From contig NZ_CP086106.1 in assembly GCF_016765655.2 (NCBI RefSeq), positions 5,664,501-5,728,500 of the forward strand: a DNA stretch of 64,000 nt, written 5' to 3'. The notes under the pieces are model-generated. The model was not told where the DNA came from. It was given only the letters and a program-made list of their open reading frames with translations, and ran no database searches. Below are positions 7,408 to 16,460 of this stretch, one piece after another. Made by a program: the position numbers and the translations under genes. Source of the stretch: Skermanella mucosa. GTDB taxonomy: Bacteria > Pseudomonadota > Alphaproteobacteria > Azospirillales > Azospirillaceae. Numbering within the stretch: the first letter of the stretch is position 1; every line of letters begins with the position of its first letter.

Positions 7408-8235
7408 GTGACCAGCCGTACGCCCACCCCCACGCCGCGCCGGCTGCAGGACGTACAGCCGCACCGGCGGCTGGCGCTTCGCGGATCGCAGGTGCTCGCC
7501 TCGACGGTGCTGCTCACCCTGCTCGGGCCGTTCGGCACCTATACCGACCTCGACGCAGGGACCCGGTTCATCTATTGGGGCTTGGCGATGCTGGCCGGCT
7601 TCGTCCTGGTCGAGGACATGATCTTCCGCGCCCTGCAGGTCGCGTCGGTCCGGAATTTCCCCTGGCCCGCGTCCCTGGCCGGCGGGATCCTGGTCGCGGC
7701 GGTTCCCATGACGGCGGTCGTGCTGGCCCTGGAGGCGGGATTCCGCCAGCCCTTCGCGACCGATCCCGGATCGCTGGCGACGCTGTACGCCTATGTGCTG
7801 TCGATCACCGTCCTGGTCGGCGGGGTGCCGATCTTCCTGGAACTGCACCGGCACGGCCTGCTGGCGCCGGTCCAGCCGGTGGAGGCACCCGCCGCCGTGT
7901 CCGCCCCGGCGGCGGCGGAACCGGCGCGGCTGCTCGACCGTCTGCCGGCGGCCCGGCGCGGCGCGCTGCTGGCGCTCAGCATGGAAGACCATTATGTCCG
8001 GGTCTTCACCGATGCCGGCGACTGCCTTCTGCTGCTGCGCCTGTCCGATGCCATGGTGGAGACCGGCGGCACGCCGGGGCTCCGCATCCACCGCTCCCAC
8101 TGGGTCGCGACCGCCGCCGTCACCCGCCTGGAACGCCTTCCGGACGGCCGGTTGCGCCTCCACCTCGTCAACGGACTGGTCCTCCCGGTCAGCCGCAGCT
8201 ACGCAAAGGCGGTCCGGGAAGCGGGGTTCCCGTGA
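7408..8235 (+). CDS. membrane-bound LytTR-type transcriptional regulator
   Basis: A 275-residue protein. The N-terminal about 150 residues hold four hydrophobic segments (around VLASTVLLTLLGPFG, WGLAMLAGFVLVED, LAGGILVAAVPMTAVVLALE and LYAYVLSITVLVGGVPIFL). The C-terminal half is a LytTR DNA-binding domain: LLALSMEDHYVRVFT, then LRIHRSHWVATAAVTRLERL and LVLPVSRSYAKAVREAGF. It would bind DNA while anchored in the inner membrane and could sense an envelope signal without a kinase. GTG at 7408 is the start. It diverges from the DUF2141-carotenoid oxygenase operon, its most likely target; this is inference from position. Confidence 0.85.
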   Translation: MTSRTPTPTPRRLQDVQPHRRLALRGSQVLASTVLLTLLGPFGTYTDLDAGTRFIYWGLAMLAGFVLVEDMIFRALQVASVRNFPWPASLAGGILVAAVPMTAVVLALEAGFRQPFATDPGSLATLYAYVLSITVLVGGVPIFLELHRHGLLAPVQPVEAPAAVSAPAAAEPARLLDRLPAARRGALLALSMEDHYVRVFTDAGDCLLLLRLSDAMVETGGTPGLRIHRSHWVATAAVTRLERLPDGRLRLHLVNGLVLPVSRSYAKAVREAGFP

Positions 8236-8284
8236 GGTCGGGGGGCATTCCGGCCGATTCCGCCGTGACCGCGGCAAAAAGCCC

Positions 8285-8316
8285 TTGACCTTCCCGCGAC
8301 TGGAAGCCCCATCCAT
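8285..8316 (+). promoter_or_regulatory. CueR/MerR-type copper-responsive promoter of copA
   Basis: A -35 hexamer TTGACC at 8285-8290 is separated by an unusually long 19-bp spacer from a -10-like CATCCAT at 8310-8316. The spacer contains the dyad CTTCC-N7-GGAAG (CCTTCCCGCGACTGGAAG), nearly identical to the CueR operator architecture known from copA promoters. MerR-family activators untwist such overlong spacers when copper binds. No cueR-like gene is present in this window. Confidence 0.75.
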
Positions 8317-8347
8317 ATGAGGTTCCAGAGGAGCCGAGAGGTCAGCC

Positions 8348-10621
8348 ATGGCTTACGCCGCAACCCCTACCGACACCGTACCCGACGCCGCGCAGGCCGA
8401 ATTCGACCTGTCGATCGAGGGCATGACCTGCGCCTCGTGCGTGGGCCGTGTCGAGAAGGCGCTGCGCCGGGTGCCGGGCGTCACCGAAGCGTCGGCCAAC
8501 CTGGCGACCGAGCGGGCGCACGTGGTCGGCAGCGGCATCGACGGGGAAACCCTGATCGCCGCGGTGGACCGCACCGGCTTCCGGGCCGCCCCGGTCGCCG
8601 CCGAGGAGGCGGGCGCCGGCCGCAAGGCGGCGGAGGAGGCGCGCGACCGGTCCAGGCAGGACCTGACCCGGGTGCTGATCGCCGCGGCCCTGTCGCTCCC
8701 CCTGGTCATCGGGATGGCCGGCGACCTGGCCGGGCTGGACGTCATGCCGCCGGGCTGGCTCCAGCTCGCGCTGGCGACGCCGGTCCAGTTCTGGCTGGGC
8801 TGGCGATTCTATGTGGCGGCCTACAAGGCGGTCCGCGCGGGCGCCGGCAACATGGACCTGCTGGTCGCCATCGGCACCTCGGCCGCCTGGGGGCTGAGCA
8901 CCTATCTGCTGCTTGACCAGTACCTGGCGGCCCCGGGGCCGGCAGACCACGGCGCCCACGCGCCGCACCTATATTACGAGGCGTCGGCCGTGCTGATCAC
9001 CTTCATCCTGCTGGGCAAGTGGCTGGAGAGCCGGGCCAAGGGCCAGACCGCCGCGGCGATCCGGGCGCTGATGGACCTGCGGCCCGACACCGCCCGGGTG
9101 CGCCGCGACGGCGTCGAGCGGGAAGTGGCGGTCGAGCGGGTGCGGGTCGGCGACATCGTGGTGGTTCGCCCCGGCGAGCGAATCCCGGTGGACGGAAGGG
9201 TGCGGGACGGCGAGGGCTCGGTCGACGAAAGCATGCTGACCGGCGAGAGCCTGCCGGTGGAGAAGGCGCCGGGCTCGGCGGTCACGGGCGGGTCGATCAA
9301 CGTGGACGGCATGCTGGCGCTGGAGACCACGGCGGTCGGATCGGAAACCATGCTCGCCCGCATCGTCCGCATGGTCGAAGGCGCCCAGGCGTCCAAGGCG
9401 CCGATCCAGCGGACGGTGGACCGGGTCAGCGCCGTCTTCGTGCCGGTCGTGCTGGTGATCGCCGCCGCGACCTTCGCCGCGTGGTGGGCGCTCGGCGGCG
9501 ACCTGGAGGCGGCGATCCTGACCGCCGTGTCGGTGCTGGTGATCGCCTGCCCCTGCGCGCTCGGCCTCGCCACCCCGACGGCGATCATGGTCGGCACCGG
9601 CTCCGCCGCGCGACACGGCATCCTGATCAAGGACGCCGAGGCGCTGGAACGCGCCCATGCGGTCACCACCGTCGCCTTCGACAAGACCGGCACCCTGACC
9701 GAGGGCAAGCCGCGGGTGACCGACCTGGTCCCGGCAGAAGGCACCGGTCGCGGCGAGTTGCTGCGGCTGGCCGCCTCTCTCCAGCAGGGCAGCGAGCATC
9801 CGCTCGCCCGCGCCGTGCGCGACCTGGCCGACGCGGAGGGCGCCGCGGCCATGCCGGCGACCGGCTTCAAGGCGCTCGCCGGGCGCGGCGTCTCGGGCCA
9901 GGCCGAAGGCCGCTCCCTGCTGCTGGGCACCCGCCGGCTGCTGGCCGAGACCGGGATTGCGCCGGGACCGCTGGCGGAGGCGGCGGACGCCCTGGAAGCG
10001 TCCGGCCGCACGGTGTCCTGGCTGGCCGAGGCGGCGCCGGAATCCCGCGTGCTGGGGCTGGTGGCGTTCGGCGACACGGTCAAGGCGGGCGCCCGGGAGG
10101 CCGTCGCGGCGCTGCATGCCCGCGGGATCGAGGCGGTGATGGTGACCGGCGACAGCGCGGGTGCCGCCGGCGCCGTGGCGCGGGAGCTGGGGATCGACCG
10201 GGTCTTCGCCGAGGTCCTACCCGGCGACAAGGCCGACGTGGTGGCCCGGCTGAAGGCGGAGGGGAAGACCGTCGCCATGGTCGGCGACGGCATCAACGAC
10301 GCGCCGGCCCTGGCCTCCGCCGATGTCGGCATCGCCATGGCGACCGGCACCGACGTCGCCATGCACACGGCGGGCGTCACGCTGATGCGCGGCGACCCGG
10401 CCCTGGTGGCGGGATCGCTCGACGTGTCCAGGCGGACCTACGCCAAGATCCGGCAGGGGCTTTTCTGGGCCTTCGCCTACAATGTCGTCGGCATCCCGCT
10501 GGCGGCGCTGGGCTATCTCAGCCCCATCCTCGCCGGCGGCGCCATGGCGCTCAGCTCCGTCAGCGTCGTCGCCAACGCGCTGACCCTGCGGGGCTGGACG
10601 CCGAAGCGGGACGGACGATGA
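8348..10621 (+). CDS. copA: copper-translocating P1B-type ATPase
   Basis: A 757-residue Cu(I) exporter of the inner membrane. One N-terminal heavy-metal domain carries [15 protein letters not shown]. The transmembrane metal site CPC is in [16 protein letters not shown] (near residue 401). The phosphorylated aspartate is in [11 protein letters not shown] (about residue 445), the HP motif is SEHPLARAV, and the hinge is [11 protein letters not shown]. These motifs assign it to the copper (IB-1) group. Translation starts at ATG 8348 behind GAGAGG. It has its own CueR-type promoter and ends 8 bp from the convergent cysE stop, so it is monocistronic. Confidence 0.95.
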   Translation: MAYAATPTDTVPDAAQAEFDLSIEGMTCASCVGRVEKALRRVPGVTEASANLATERAHVVGSGIDGETLIAAVDRTGFRAAPVAAEEAGAGRKAAEEARDRSRQDLTRVLIAAALSLPLVIGMAGDLAGLDVMPPGWLQLALATPVQFWLGWRFYVAAYKAVRAGAGNMDLLVAIGTSAAWGLSTYLLLDQYLAAPGPADHGAHAPHLYYEASAVLITFILLGKWLESRAKGQTAAAIRALMDLRPDTARVRRDGVEREVAVERVRVGDIVVVRPGERIPVDGRVRDGEGSVDESMLTGESLPVEKAPGSAVTGGSINVDGMLALETTAVGSETMLARIVRMVEGAQASKAPIQRTVDRVSAVFVPVVLVIAAATFAAWWALGGDLEAAILTAVSVLVIACPCALGLATPTAIMVGTGSAARHGILIKDAEALERAHAVTTVAFDKTGTLTEGKPRVTDLVPAEGTGRGELLRLAASLQQGSEHPLARAVRDLADAEGAAAMPATGFKALAGRGVSGQAEGRSLLLGTRRLLAETGIAPGPLAEAADALEASGRTVSWLAEAAPESRVLGLVAFGDTVKAGAREAVAALHARGIEAVMVTGDSAGAAGAVARELGIDRVFAEVLPGDKADVVARLKAEGKTVAMVGDGINDAPALASADVGIAMATGTDVAMHTAGVTLMRGDPALVAGSLDVSRRTYAKIRQGLFWAFAYNVVGIPLAALGYLSPILAGGAMALSSVSVVANALTLRGWTPKRDGR

Positions 10622-10629
10622 CCGGTGGA

Positions 10630-11496
10630 CTAGATGCTGTAGTCGGGCTCGGGCAGGCTCTGGTCCATCGCCAGGGCCGCCGCCGGGCCGCTGCACCAGC
10701 CGACGACCTTGGCCGGCACGCCGACCACCGTGGCGCACTCCGGGACCTCCTTCAGGACCACGCTCCCGGCGCCGACCTTGGCGCCGCGCCCGATCACGAT
10801 GTTGCCCAGGACCTTTGCGCCGGCCGACAGCAACACGCCGTCGCGCACCTTCGGGTGCCGGTCGCCGTGCTCCTTGCCGGTGCCGCCCAGGGTCACCTCC
10901 TGGAGGATCGAGACGTTGTTGCCGATCTGCGCGGTCTCGCCGACGACCAGGCCGGTGCCGTGGTCGATGAAGACGCCGCGGCCGACCGGCACCGCCGGGT
11001 GGATGTCGATCGCGAACACCTCGGACACCCGGCTCTGCAGGAAATGGGCGAGGCTGTGGCGCCCGTGGGTCCACAGCCAATGGCCGATCCGGTGCCACTG
11101 AAGCGCGTGGAAGCCCTTGAAGTACAGGAACGGCGTCAGATAGCTGTCGGCGGCCGGGTCGCGCTCCAGGATGGCGATCAGGTCGGCGGCGCCTGCCTCG
11201 ACGATGTCCGGGTCTTCCGACAGGGCCTCGTGGGCCAGCCGCTCCAGCCGCTCGGACGGCATGTTGCGGTCGCCCAGCTTGTGGGCGAGCAGCGCTCCCA
11301 GCGCGCCGGCGTAATCGTCATGGAACAGGACGGCGCCATGGATGAAGCCGCGCAGGATCTCCTCCTCCGAGGAGATGCGGACCGCGTCGGCACGCAGCAG
11401 GCCCCAGACCATGTCGCTGGCGCGCGAGGTCGGCCGTGAAGCCGCTTCATCCCCAGGTGCTGCGAATTCCGGTACTGCAAACTGTACTTCACTCAT
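10630..11496 (-). CDS. cysE: serine O-acetyltransferase
   Basis: A 288-residue enzyme making O-acetylserine from serine and acetyl-CoA, the committed step of cysteine synthesis in the cytoplasm. The N-terminal helical domain (SEEEILRGFIHGAVLFHDDY) is followed by left-handed beta-helix hexapeptide repeats (IDIHPAVPVGRGVFIDHGTG, VVGETAQIGNNVSILQEVTL). The C-terminus ends in DYSI; a terminal isoleucine is the known docking residue for CysK in the cysteine synthase complex. ATG 11496 (MSEVQF) behind GGGAG is preferred over the longer frame to 11592. Other sulfur genes (metY and an Rrf2 regulator) lie within 4 kb. Confidence 0.93.
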   Translation of the reverse strand: MSEVQFAVPEFAAPGDEAASRPTSRASDMVWGLLRADAVRISSEEEILRGFIHGAVLFHDDYAGALGALLAHKLGDRNMPSERLERLAHEALSEDPDIVEAGAADLIAILERDPAADSYLTPFLYFKGFHALQWHRIGHWLWTHGRHSLAHFLQSRVSEVFAIDIHPAVPVGRGVFIDHGTGLVVGETAQIGNNVSILQEVTLGGTGKEHGDRHPKVRDGVLLSAGAKVLGNIVIGRGAKVGAGSVVLKEVPECATVVGVPAKVVGWCSGPAAALAMDQSLPEPDYSI

Positions 11497-11646
11497 GGAC
11501 CCGGTGCTCCCAAGCGCGACGATATCATGACCGGACCGCGCCGCGACGGCCGACATAGGAACGGAAAATAAGGTCTTCCGGTTCTGACGCAATGTCGATC
11601 GTCACAGCCGATAGAAAAGTCGTTACACCCAATAAAGAGGATTGCC

Positions 11647-12321
11647 ATGGCTGCCGGTTGCTGCAACGGCGGATGCTCCTCCACCAAGCCTCCGGTGGAC
11701 AAGACCTATCGCCGTATCCTTTGGACAGCCCTGGCGATCAATGCCGGGATGTTCCTGACCGAGCTGGCGGCGAGCGCCGCGGCCGATTCGGTCTCGCTGC
11801 TCGCCGATTCGGTCGATTTCCTGGCCGACGCGGCGAACTACGCGATCTCGCTTCTGGTGCTCGGCATGGCGCTCCGGTGGCGCGCCCGCGCGGCCCTGCT
11901 GAAGGGCGTGTCGCTGGGAGCGGTCGGGCTGCTGGTGGCCTTCCAGACCGCCTGGAATGCCTTCAACCAGACAGTCCCGGAAGCCGGGATCATGGGGGCC
12001 ATCGGGGCGCTGGCGCTGGCGGCCAACATCGCCTGCGCGCTGCTGCTCTATTTCCACCGCGAGGGCGACAGCAACCGCCGCTCGGTCTGGATCTGCTCGC
12101 GCAACGACGCCATCGCCAACCTGGCCGTCATGGCCGCGGCCCTGGGCGTGTTCGGCACCGGCACCGGCTGGCCCGACATCGCCGTGGCCGCCATCATGGC
12201 AACGCTGGCGGTCTGGGGCGCCGCCCAGATCATCCGCCACGCCCGGGAGGAACTGGCCGGCATCGCCCCAAACGTCGCGACCGTCCCGGAGGAGAAAATA
12301 CACAACGTCCCTGCTGAATAG
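11647..12321 (+). CDS. small CDF-like cation transporter
   Basis: A 224-residue membrane protein of the cation diffusion facilitator superfamily. The N-terminus has a cysteine cluster (CCNGGCSS). Six hydrophobic segments follow. The CDF metal-site equivalents are visible in SLLADSVDFLADAANYAISL (span 2) and SRNDAIANLAVMAAAL (span 5). It lacks most of the C-terminal cytoplasmic metallochaperone-like domain of standard 300-residue CDF exporters. It probably exports a divalent cation, but the metal is unknown. It lies between cysE (divergent) and metY, about 115 bp upstream of metY in the same direction. Confidence 0.75.
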   Translation: MAAGCCNGGCSSTKPPVDKTYRRILWTALAINAGMFLTELAASAAADSVSLLADSVDFLADAANYAISLLVLGMALRWRARAALLKGVSLGAVGLLVAFQTAWNAFNQTVPEAGIMGAIGALALAANIACALLLYFHREGDSNRRSVWICSRNDAIANLAVMAAALGVFGTGTGWPDIAVAAIMATLAVWGAAQIIRHAREELAGIAPNVATVPEEKIHNVPAE

Positions 12322-12365
12322 GTTCAATTCACAAATAAGATATCCAGCCGGCTGGCGCTCCTGTA

Positions 12366-12434
12366 GCTTGGGCCTCCATGACCCACCGGGGACGGAGACT
12401 CCCGTGGGCAGGCCAGAAGAGAGGAACCCCAAGC
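12366..12434 (+). promoter_or_regulatory. structured leader of metY (candidate regulatory RNA)
   Basis: The leader between the transporter stop and metY can fold into a long imperfect hairpin. The outer stem is GCTTG (12366-12370) with CAAGC (12430-12434), the middle stem is GGCCT (12371-12375) with AGGCC (12410-12414), and the apical stem is CCCAC-GGGG with TCCC-GTGGG (12382-12408) around an 8-nt loop. The ribosome site GAGGA (12421-12425) lies in the asymmetric strand between the middle and outer stems. It does not match the SAM-II or SAM-I consensus by eye. The pairing is seen in sequence; a regulatory role is inference. Confidence 0.35.
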
Positions 12435-12435
12435 C

Positions 12436-13767
12436 ATGAGCGCCACCGGCAACACCCCCGATTCCCCGAACCCCGGTGTCCCGCACCCGGAAACCCTGGT
12501 ACTGCATGCCGGATACCGGTCCGATCCGGCGACCGGCGCCGTCGCCGTGCCGATCTACCAGACCACGTCGTACCAGTTCGAGCATACCGAGCACGCGGCG
12601 AACCTGTTCGCCCTGAAGGAACTGGGCAACATCTACACCCGCATCATGAATCCCACGACCGACGTGCTGGAGAAGCGCATCGCGGCCCTGGAGGGCGGCG
12701 TGGCGGCGCTGGCGGTCAGCTCGGGCCAGGCTGCCTCGGCCCTGGCGGTGCAAAACCTGGCGCAGGCGGGCGACAACATCGTCAGCTCCACCAACCTGTA
12801 CGGCGGGACCTGGAACCTGTTCGCCAATACCCTGAAGCAGCAGGGCATCGGGGTCCGGTTCGTCGATCCGGCCGACCCGGAGAATTTCCGCCGCGCCACC
12901 GACGAGCGCACCCGCGCCTACTATGCCGAGACGCTGCCCAACCCCAAGCTTACCGTGTTCCCGATCCGCGAGGTCGCCGACATCGGCCGGCCGCTGGGAA
13001 TCCCGCTGATCGTGGACAATACCGCCGCCCCGATCCTGGCCCGGCCGTTCGACCACGGCGCCGCCGTCATCGTCTATTCGACCACCAAGTATATCGGCGG
13101 CCACGGCACCTCGATCGGCGGCATGATCGTGGACAGCGGCAGCTTCGACTGGGCCGCCGACCCGGAACGCCAGCCGCTGCTGAACCAGCCCGATCCCAGC
13201 TACCACGGCGCCGTCTGGGTCGAGGCGGTCAAGGGGATCGGGCCCGTCGCCTACATCATCAAGGCGCGCACCACCCTGCTGCGCGACCTCGGCTGCGCGC
13301 TCAGCCCGTTCAACGCCTTCCAGATCCTCCAGGGGCTGGAGACGCTGCCGCTCCGCATCCGCGAGCACAGCCGGAACGCGGCCTCGGTCGCCGAATACCT
13401 GTCCCGGCATCCCAACGTGACCAAGGTGATCTATCCCGGCCTCCAGCAGGGGGACGAGCGCACGCGCGCCGACGCCTATCTCAAGGGCGGCTACGGCGGC
13501 CTGGTCGGTTTCGAGCTGCAGGGCGGCCGCGAGGCGGGCCGGCGCTTCATCGACAGCCTCAAGCTGCTCTACCACGTCGCCAACATCGGCGACGCGCGCA
13601 GCTTGGCGATCCACCCCGCCAGCACCACGCACTCGCAACTGTCGATCGAGGAGCAGTTCGCCACCGGCGTCAGCGAGGGCTATGTCCGCCTGTCCATCGG
13701 CATCGAGCATATCGACGACATCATCGCCGACCTGGAGCAGGCCCTGGGGCAAGCCGGCGCTCGATGA
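12436..13767 (+). CDS. metY: O-acetylhomoserine aminocarboxypropyltransferase (sulfhydrylase)
   Basis: A 443-residue PLP enzyme of the Cys/Met metabolism family that makes homocysteine from O-acetylhomoserine and sulfide in the cytoplasm. Diagnostic segments are [55 protein letters not shown] and the PLP-binding Lys in [16 protein letters not shown] (Lys about 218). Length and the [15 protein letters not shown] insertion fit MetY rather than MetB/MetZ. ATG 12436 follows GAGGA at 10-nt spacing, inside a structured leader. The upstream cysE and downstream Rrf2 regulator point to sulfur-responsive control. Confidence 0.93.
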   Translation: MSATGNTPDSPNPGVPHPETLVLHAGYRSDPATGAVAVPIYQTTSYQFEHTEHAANLFALKELGNIYTRIMNPTTDVLEKRIAALEGGVAALAVSSGQAASALAVQNLAQAGDNIVSSTNLYGGTWNLFANTLKQQGIGVRFVDPADPENFRRATDERTRAYYAETLPNPKLTVFPIREVADIGRPLGIPLIVDNTAAPILARPFDHGAAVIVYSTTKYIGGHGTSIGGMIVDSGSFDWAADPERQPLLNQPDPSYHGAVWVEAVKGIGPVAYIIKARTTLLRDLGCALSPFNAFQILQGLETLPLRIREHSRNAASVAEYLSRHPNVTKVIYPGLQQGDERTRADAYLKGGYGGLVGFELQGGREAGRRFIDSLKLLYHVANIGDARSLAIHPASTTHSQLSIEEQFATGVSEGYVRLSIGIEHIDDIIADLEQALGQAGAR

Positions 13768-13928
13768 CCGGATGATCTCCGCGGGCACGTGTCGCCCGGA
13801 TCGCCGCGATTCCACGGCTTTTCGACGGCGGATCCGTCCCCGAAAGCGGTTTTCGATCGTTCACCTTGGAGAAGCGCTTCCGCGAAGGCGGGAGCGCGCT
13901 CCAATCACCATCGATCGAGGAAAATTCC

Positions 13929-14996
13929 ATGTCGAAATCGGCGCTCATCGTCGGTGCCGGCGGCATCGTCGGCGGAAACCTGGCCGACAGGCTCCTGGAC
14001 CAGGGCTGGACCGTCCATGGGCTGGCGCGCCGCCCCTCGTTCCGCCGGCCGGAGATCAAGCCGGTCGCCGCCGACCTGTCGAAACCGGAGGAGACCGCGG
14101 CAGCCCTCAAGGGCCTGGACGTCAGCCATGTCTTCATTTCCGCCTGGTCGCGGCAGGCGACGGAAGCCGAGAACTGCCGCGTCAACGGCGGAATGGTGCG
14201 CAACCTGCTGGATGCCGTCGGGTCCGCTCCCGACCTGCGGCATGTCGCCCTGGTCACCGGGCTGAAGCACTATCTGGGGCCGTTCGAGGCCTATGGCGCC
14301 GGCGCCGTGCCGGAAACCCCGTTCCGCGAGGAGCAGGGGCGCCAGCCGGTCGAGAATTTCTACTATGCCCAGGAGGACGAGCTGTTCGCCGCATCGGCAC
14401 GGCAGGGTTTCACCTGGAGCGTCCACCGGCCGCACACCATCATCGGCTATGCGGTCGGCAACGCCATGAACATGGGCGTGACGCTGGCGGTCTACGCCAC
14501 CCTCTGCCGCGAAGCCGGCCTGCCCTTCGCGTTCCCCGGCTCGCCGACCCAGTGGAGCGGCCTGACCGACATCACCGACGCGCGCCTGCTCGCCCGCCAC
14601 CTGGAATGGGCCGCCACCTCGGAAGCCGGCCGCAACGAGGACTTCAACGTGGTCAACGGCGACGTTTTCCGCTGGAACTGGCTGTGGCCGCGCCTCGCGG
14701 CTTATTTCGGGATCGAAGCGGCACCTTACCAGGGCGAAGCCCGGCCGCTCGAACAGGCGATGGCGGACGCCGGCCCGATCTGGAGCGGGATCGCGGAACG
14801 CCACGGGCTGGTCGAAAGCGACCTGACCCGGCTGGCGTCGTGGTGGCATACCGATGCCGACCTGGGCCGCCCCATGGAAGTGGTGACCGACATGACCAAG
14901 AGCCGCAAGGCCGGCTTCCTCGACTATCAGAGCACGCCGGACAGCTTCTTCGACCTGTTCGCCCGCCTGAAGGAGGACAGGATCATCCCGGGCTGA
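13929..14996 (+). CDS. SDR-family oxidoreductase (PRISE / progesterone 5-beta-reductase-like)
   Basis: A 355-residue extended short-chain dehydrogenase. The NAD(P)-binding glycine motif is GAGGIVGGNLADRLL at the N-terminus, followed by GLARRPS. The atypical motif VTGLKHYLGPFEAYG with NFYYAQEDEL replaces the classical YxxxK, as in the PRISE (enone/iridoid reductase-like) group. SVHRPHTIIGYAVGNAMNMG is the family's substrate-pocket region. Bacterial members reduce alpha,beta-unsaturated ketones, but the physiological substrate is unknown. ATG 13929 follows GAGGAAAA. It ends 18 bp from the convergent Rrf2 gene. Confidence 0.85.
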   Translation: MSKSALIVGAGGIVGGNLADRLLDQGWTVHGLARRPSFRRPEIKPVAADLSKPEETAAALKGLDVSHVFISAWSRQATEAENCRVNGGMVRNLLDAVGSAPDLRHVALVTGLKHYLGPFEAYGAGAVPETPFREEQGRQPVENFYYAQEDELFAASARQGFTWSVHRPHTIIGYAVGNAMNMGVTLAVYATLCREAGLPFAFPGSPTQWSGLTDITDARLLARHLEWAATSEAGRNEDFNVVNGDVFRWNWLWPRLAAYFGIEAAPYQGEARPLEQAMADAGPIWSGIAERHGLVESDLTRLASWWHTDADLGRPMEVVTDMTKSRKAGFLDYQSTPDSFFDLFARLKEDRIIPG

Positions 14997-15014
14997 TCCG
15001 GCCCGCCGGGCAGG

Positions 15015-15464
15015 CTACCCGGCGCTGCGCAGCATTTCCCGGGCTTCGCCGGCGCCCTGGAGCGCCCGGGCGAGGGTCATCCCGTCCAGGATCTCCGAGG
15101 TCGCGTCATGCACCTTGGCGAAGACCCGGCGGACGGCGCACCGCTCCTCGTCCACGCATTCCTCGCAGCGGCGATAGGCCATGCGGCTCAGGCAGGGCAG
15201 CGGCGCCAGCGGGCCGTCGATGATGCGCACGATCTCGCCGAAGGAAATCCTGTCCGCCGGCTTCAGCAGCGCATAGCCGCCGTTCTTGCCGCGCCAGCTC
15301 TGCACGACGCCCTGGTGCTTGAGGTCCAGCAGGATCTGTTCGAGAAAGCGCTTGGGCAGCCGCTGGCGCTCGGCGATGTCGCCGATCATCAGCGACTGGC
15401 CCTCGTCCAGTTCGGCGAGCACCAGCAGGGCCTGCAATGCGTACTTGGCTTTCTGGGACAGCAA
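15015..15464 (-). CDS. Rrf2-family transcriptional regulator
   Basis: A 149-residue winged-helix regulator. The N-terminus LLSQKAKYALQALLVLAEL, the recognition helix region LPKRFLEQILLDLKHQGVVQ and the wing WRGKNGGYALLKPADRISFG are Rrf2 hallmarks. Four cysteines lie in CLSRMAYRRCEECVDEERC, a spacing compatible with an Fe-S cluster or thiol sensing. The apparent start is TTG 15464, about nine bases after GAGG. Close sulfur genes suggest a CymR-like role in cysteine/sulfide response rather than IscR (no isc genes nearby), but this is inference. Confidence 0.85.
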   Translation of the reverse strand: MLSQKAKYALQALLVLAELDEGQSLMIGDIAERQRLPKRFLEQILLDLKHQGVVQSWRGKNGGYALLKPADRISFGEIVRIIDGPLAPLPCLSRMAYRRCEECVDEERCAVRRVFAKVHDATSEILDGMTLARALQGAGEAREMLRSAG

Positions 15465-15519
15465 CCCCCGGTTCCTCTGGCTCAGGCCGAAACAGGACCG
15501 TCCATGGGGAAGGCCTTTG

Positions 15520-15533
15520 ATTGGTCGTACAAT
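15520..15533. promoter_or_regulatory. palindrome ATTG-N6-CAAT upstream of the Rrf2 gene
   Basis: An AT-rich inverted repeat (ATTGGTCGTACAAT) lies 56 bp upstream of the Rrf2-family start in an otherwise GC-rich spacer. Rrf2 proteins commonly autoregulate through short AT-rich palindromes, so it is a candidate operator. It also lies upstream of rlpA on the other strand. Only the symmetry is directly visible. Confidence 0.3.
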
Positions 15534-15709
15534 ATAGAATGCGCTGCGGTGCGTTCAAAGTCGCGTATCCCGGGTCGCGCGGTTTCGGACGGTTTGGTGC
15601 AAACCTGTCACGATCCGCGCCCAAGGGCCGGGCTACCCCTAAATCAAGCCGGAACCGCCCGGGAGGCACCGATGTTTATATGCCACCTCTTGGACGGGTG
15701 GAAATAAAG

Positions 15710-16240
15710 ATGCGGACTTCACTGGTTTCGCTTTTCGCTGCATTTGGCATGGTGGGCGCGATGCATGGCCCGGCATTTGCCGAGGACAAGCCCGCGGACG
15801 GGAATTTGGCCAAAGGGGATTCGGCCAACGGGGATTCGGTGGTGATCGAGGGCGAGGCCTCGTTCTACGGCGGCAAGTTCAACGGCCGCAAGACCGCCAA
15901 CGGCGAGACTTTCAACGAGAACAAGATGACCGCCGCCTCCAAGGAACTGCCGCTGGGCTCGACGGCGACGGTGACACACGAGGAGACCGGCAAGTCGGTC
16001 GACGTGAAGATCAACGACCGCGGTCCCTATGTGGATGGACGGGTGCTCGACCTGTCGAAGGGCGCCGCCAAGAAGCTGGACATGATCGACGACGGCACCG
16101 CGCCGGTCAGGATCGAGGCCGATCCGGACAAGCAGCCCAACGACAAGGTCCGCGAGAAGGTCGAGGACTTGGCGGAGAAGAAGAACGGCGGCGCCGGCGG
16201 AAAGGAAACCGGGGGCAAGGAAACCGCCAGGGCCGACTGA
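15710..16240 (+). CDS. rlpA: RlpA-like septal ring protein (double-psi beta-barrel)
   Basis: A 176-residue exported protein. A signal peptide (MRTSLVSLFAAFGMVGAMHG-PAFA) is followed by the double-psi beta-barrel of RlpA: GEASFYGGKFNGRKTANGE, MTAASKELPLGSTATVTH, VDVKINDRGPYVDGRVLDLS and AKKLDMIDDG. RlpA proteins are lytic transglycosylases or glycan-binding proteins at the septum. The C-terminal SPOR domain of classical RlpA is missing and is replaced by a short Lys/Gly/Glu-rich tail, so septal targeting by SPOR is unlikely. There is no lipobox cysteine. ATG 15710 is the only sensible start after the hydrophobic signal. Confidence 0.85.
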   Translation: MRTSLVSLFAAFGMVGAMHGPAFAEDKPADGNLAKGDSANGDSVVIEGEASFYGGKFNGRKTANGETFNENKMTAASKELPLGSTATVTHEETGKSVDVKINDRGPYVDGRVLDLSKGAAKKLDMIDDGTAPVRIEADPDKQPNDKVREKVEDLAEKKNGGAGGKETGGKETARAD

Positions 16241-16460
16241 CCGGCCGAGGAACACCAGCTCGCGGCCTTTCTCCAGGTGCCGCCTCCCCCATTCGGACTT
16301 GATTTCCTTGAAGCGGTCCAGCATCGGGTCCGGGCCGGAATTCACCGAGCCCATAGGGGCTGGATCGCCTCCGGACGCCGGTCCGGCTTGCCGGCCCCGC
16401 TCAAGGAACCCTGCCTGTTCCGATCCCGTTAGAGGATTGGAAACATCAGGAGATCCTATA

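Noticed and set aside
12322-12435. SAM-II or other known methionine riboswitch upstream of metY
   Set aside because: The conserved loop and pseudoknot sequences of SAM-II are not seen; only generic stems are visible.
15005-15023. GCCGGG...CCCGGC hairpin between two convergent genes as a terminator
   Set aside because: No following T run and the stem overlaps the Rrf2 stop region; GC-rich hairpins are frequent by chance here.
16107-16400. Minus-strand stretch reading MLDRFKEIKSEWGRRHLEKG
   Set aside because: It looks protein-like for about 35 codons, but continues antisense through rlpA without a stop and lacks a ribosome site; kept only as a weak possibility of a gene fragment.
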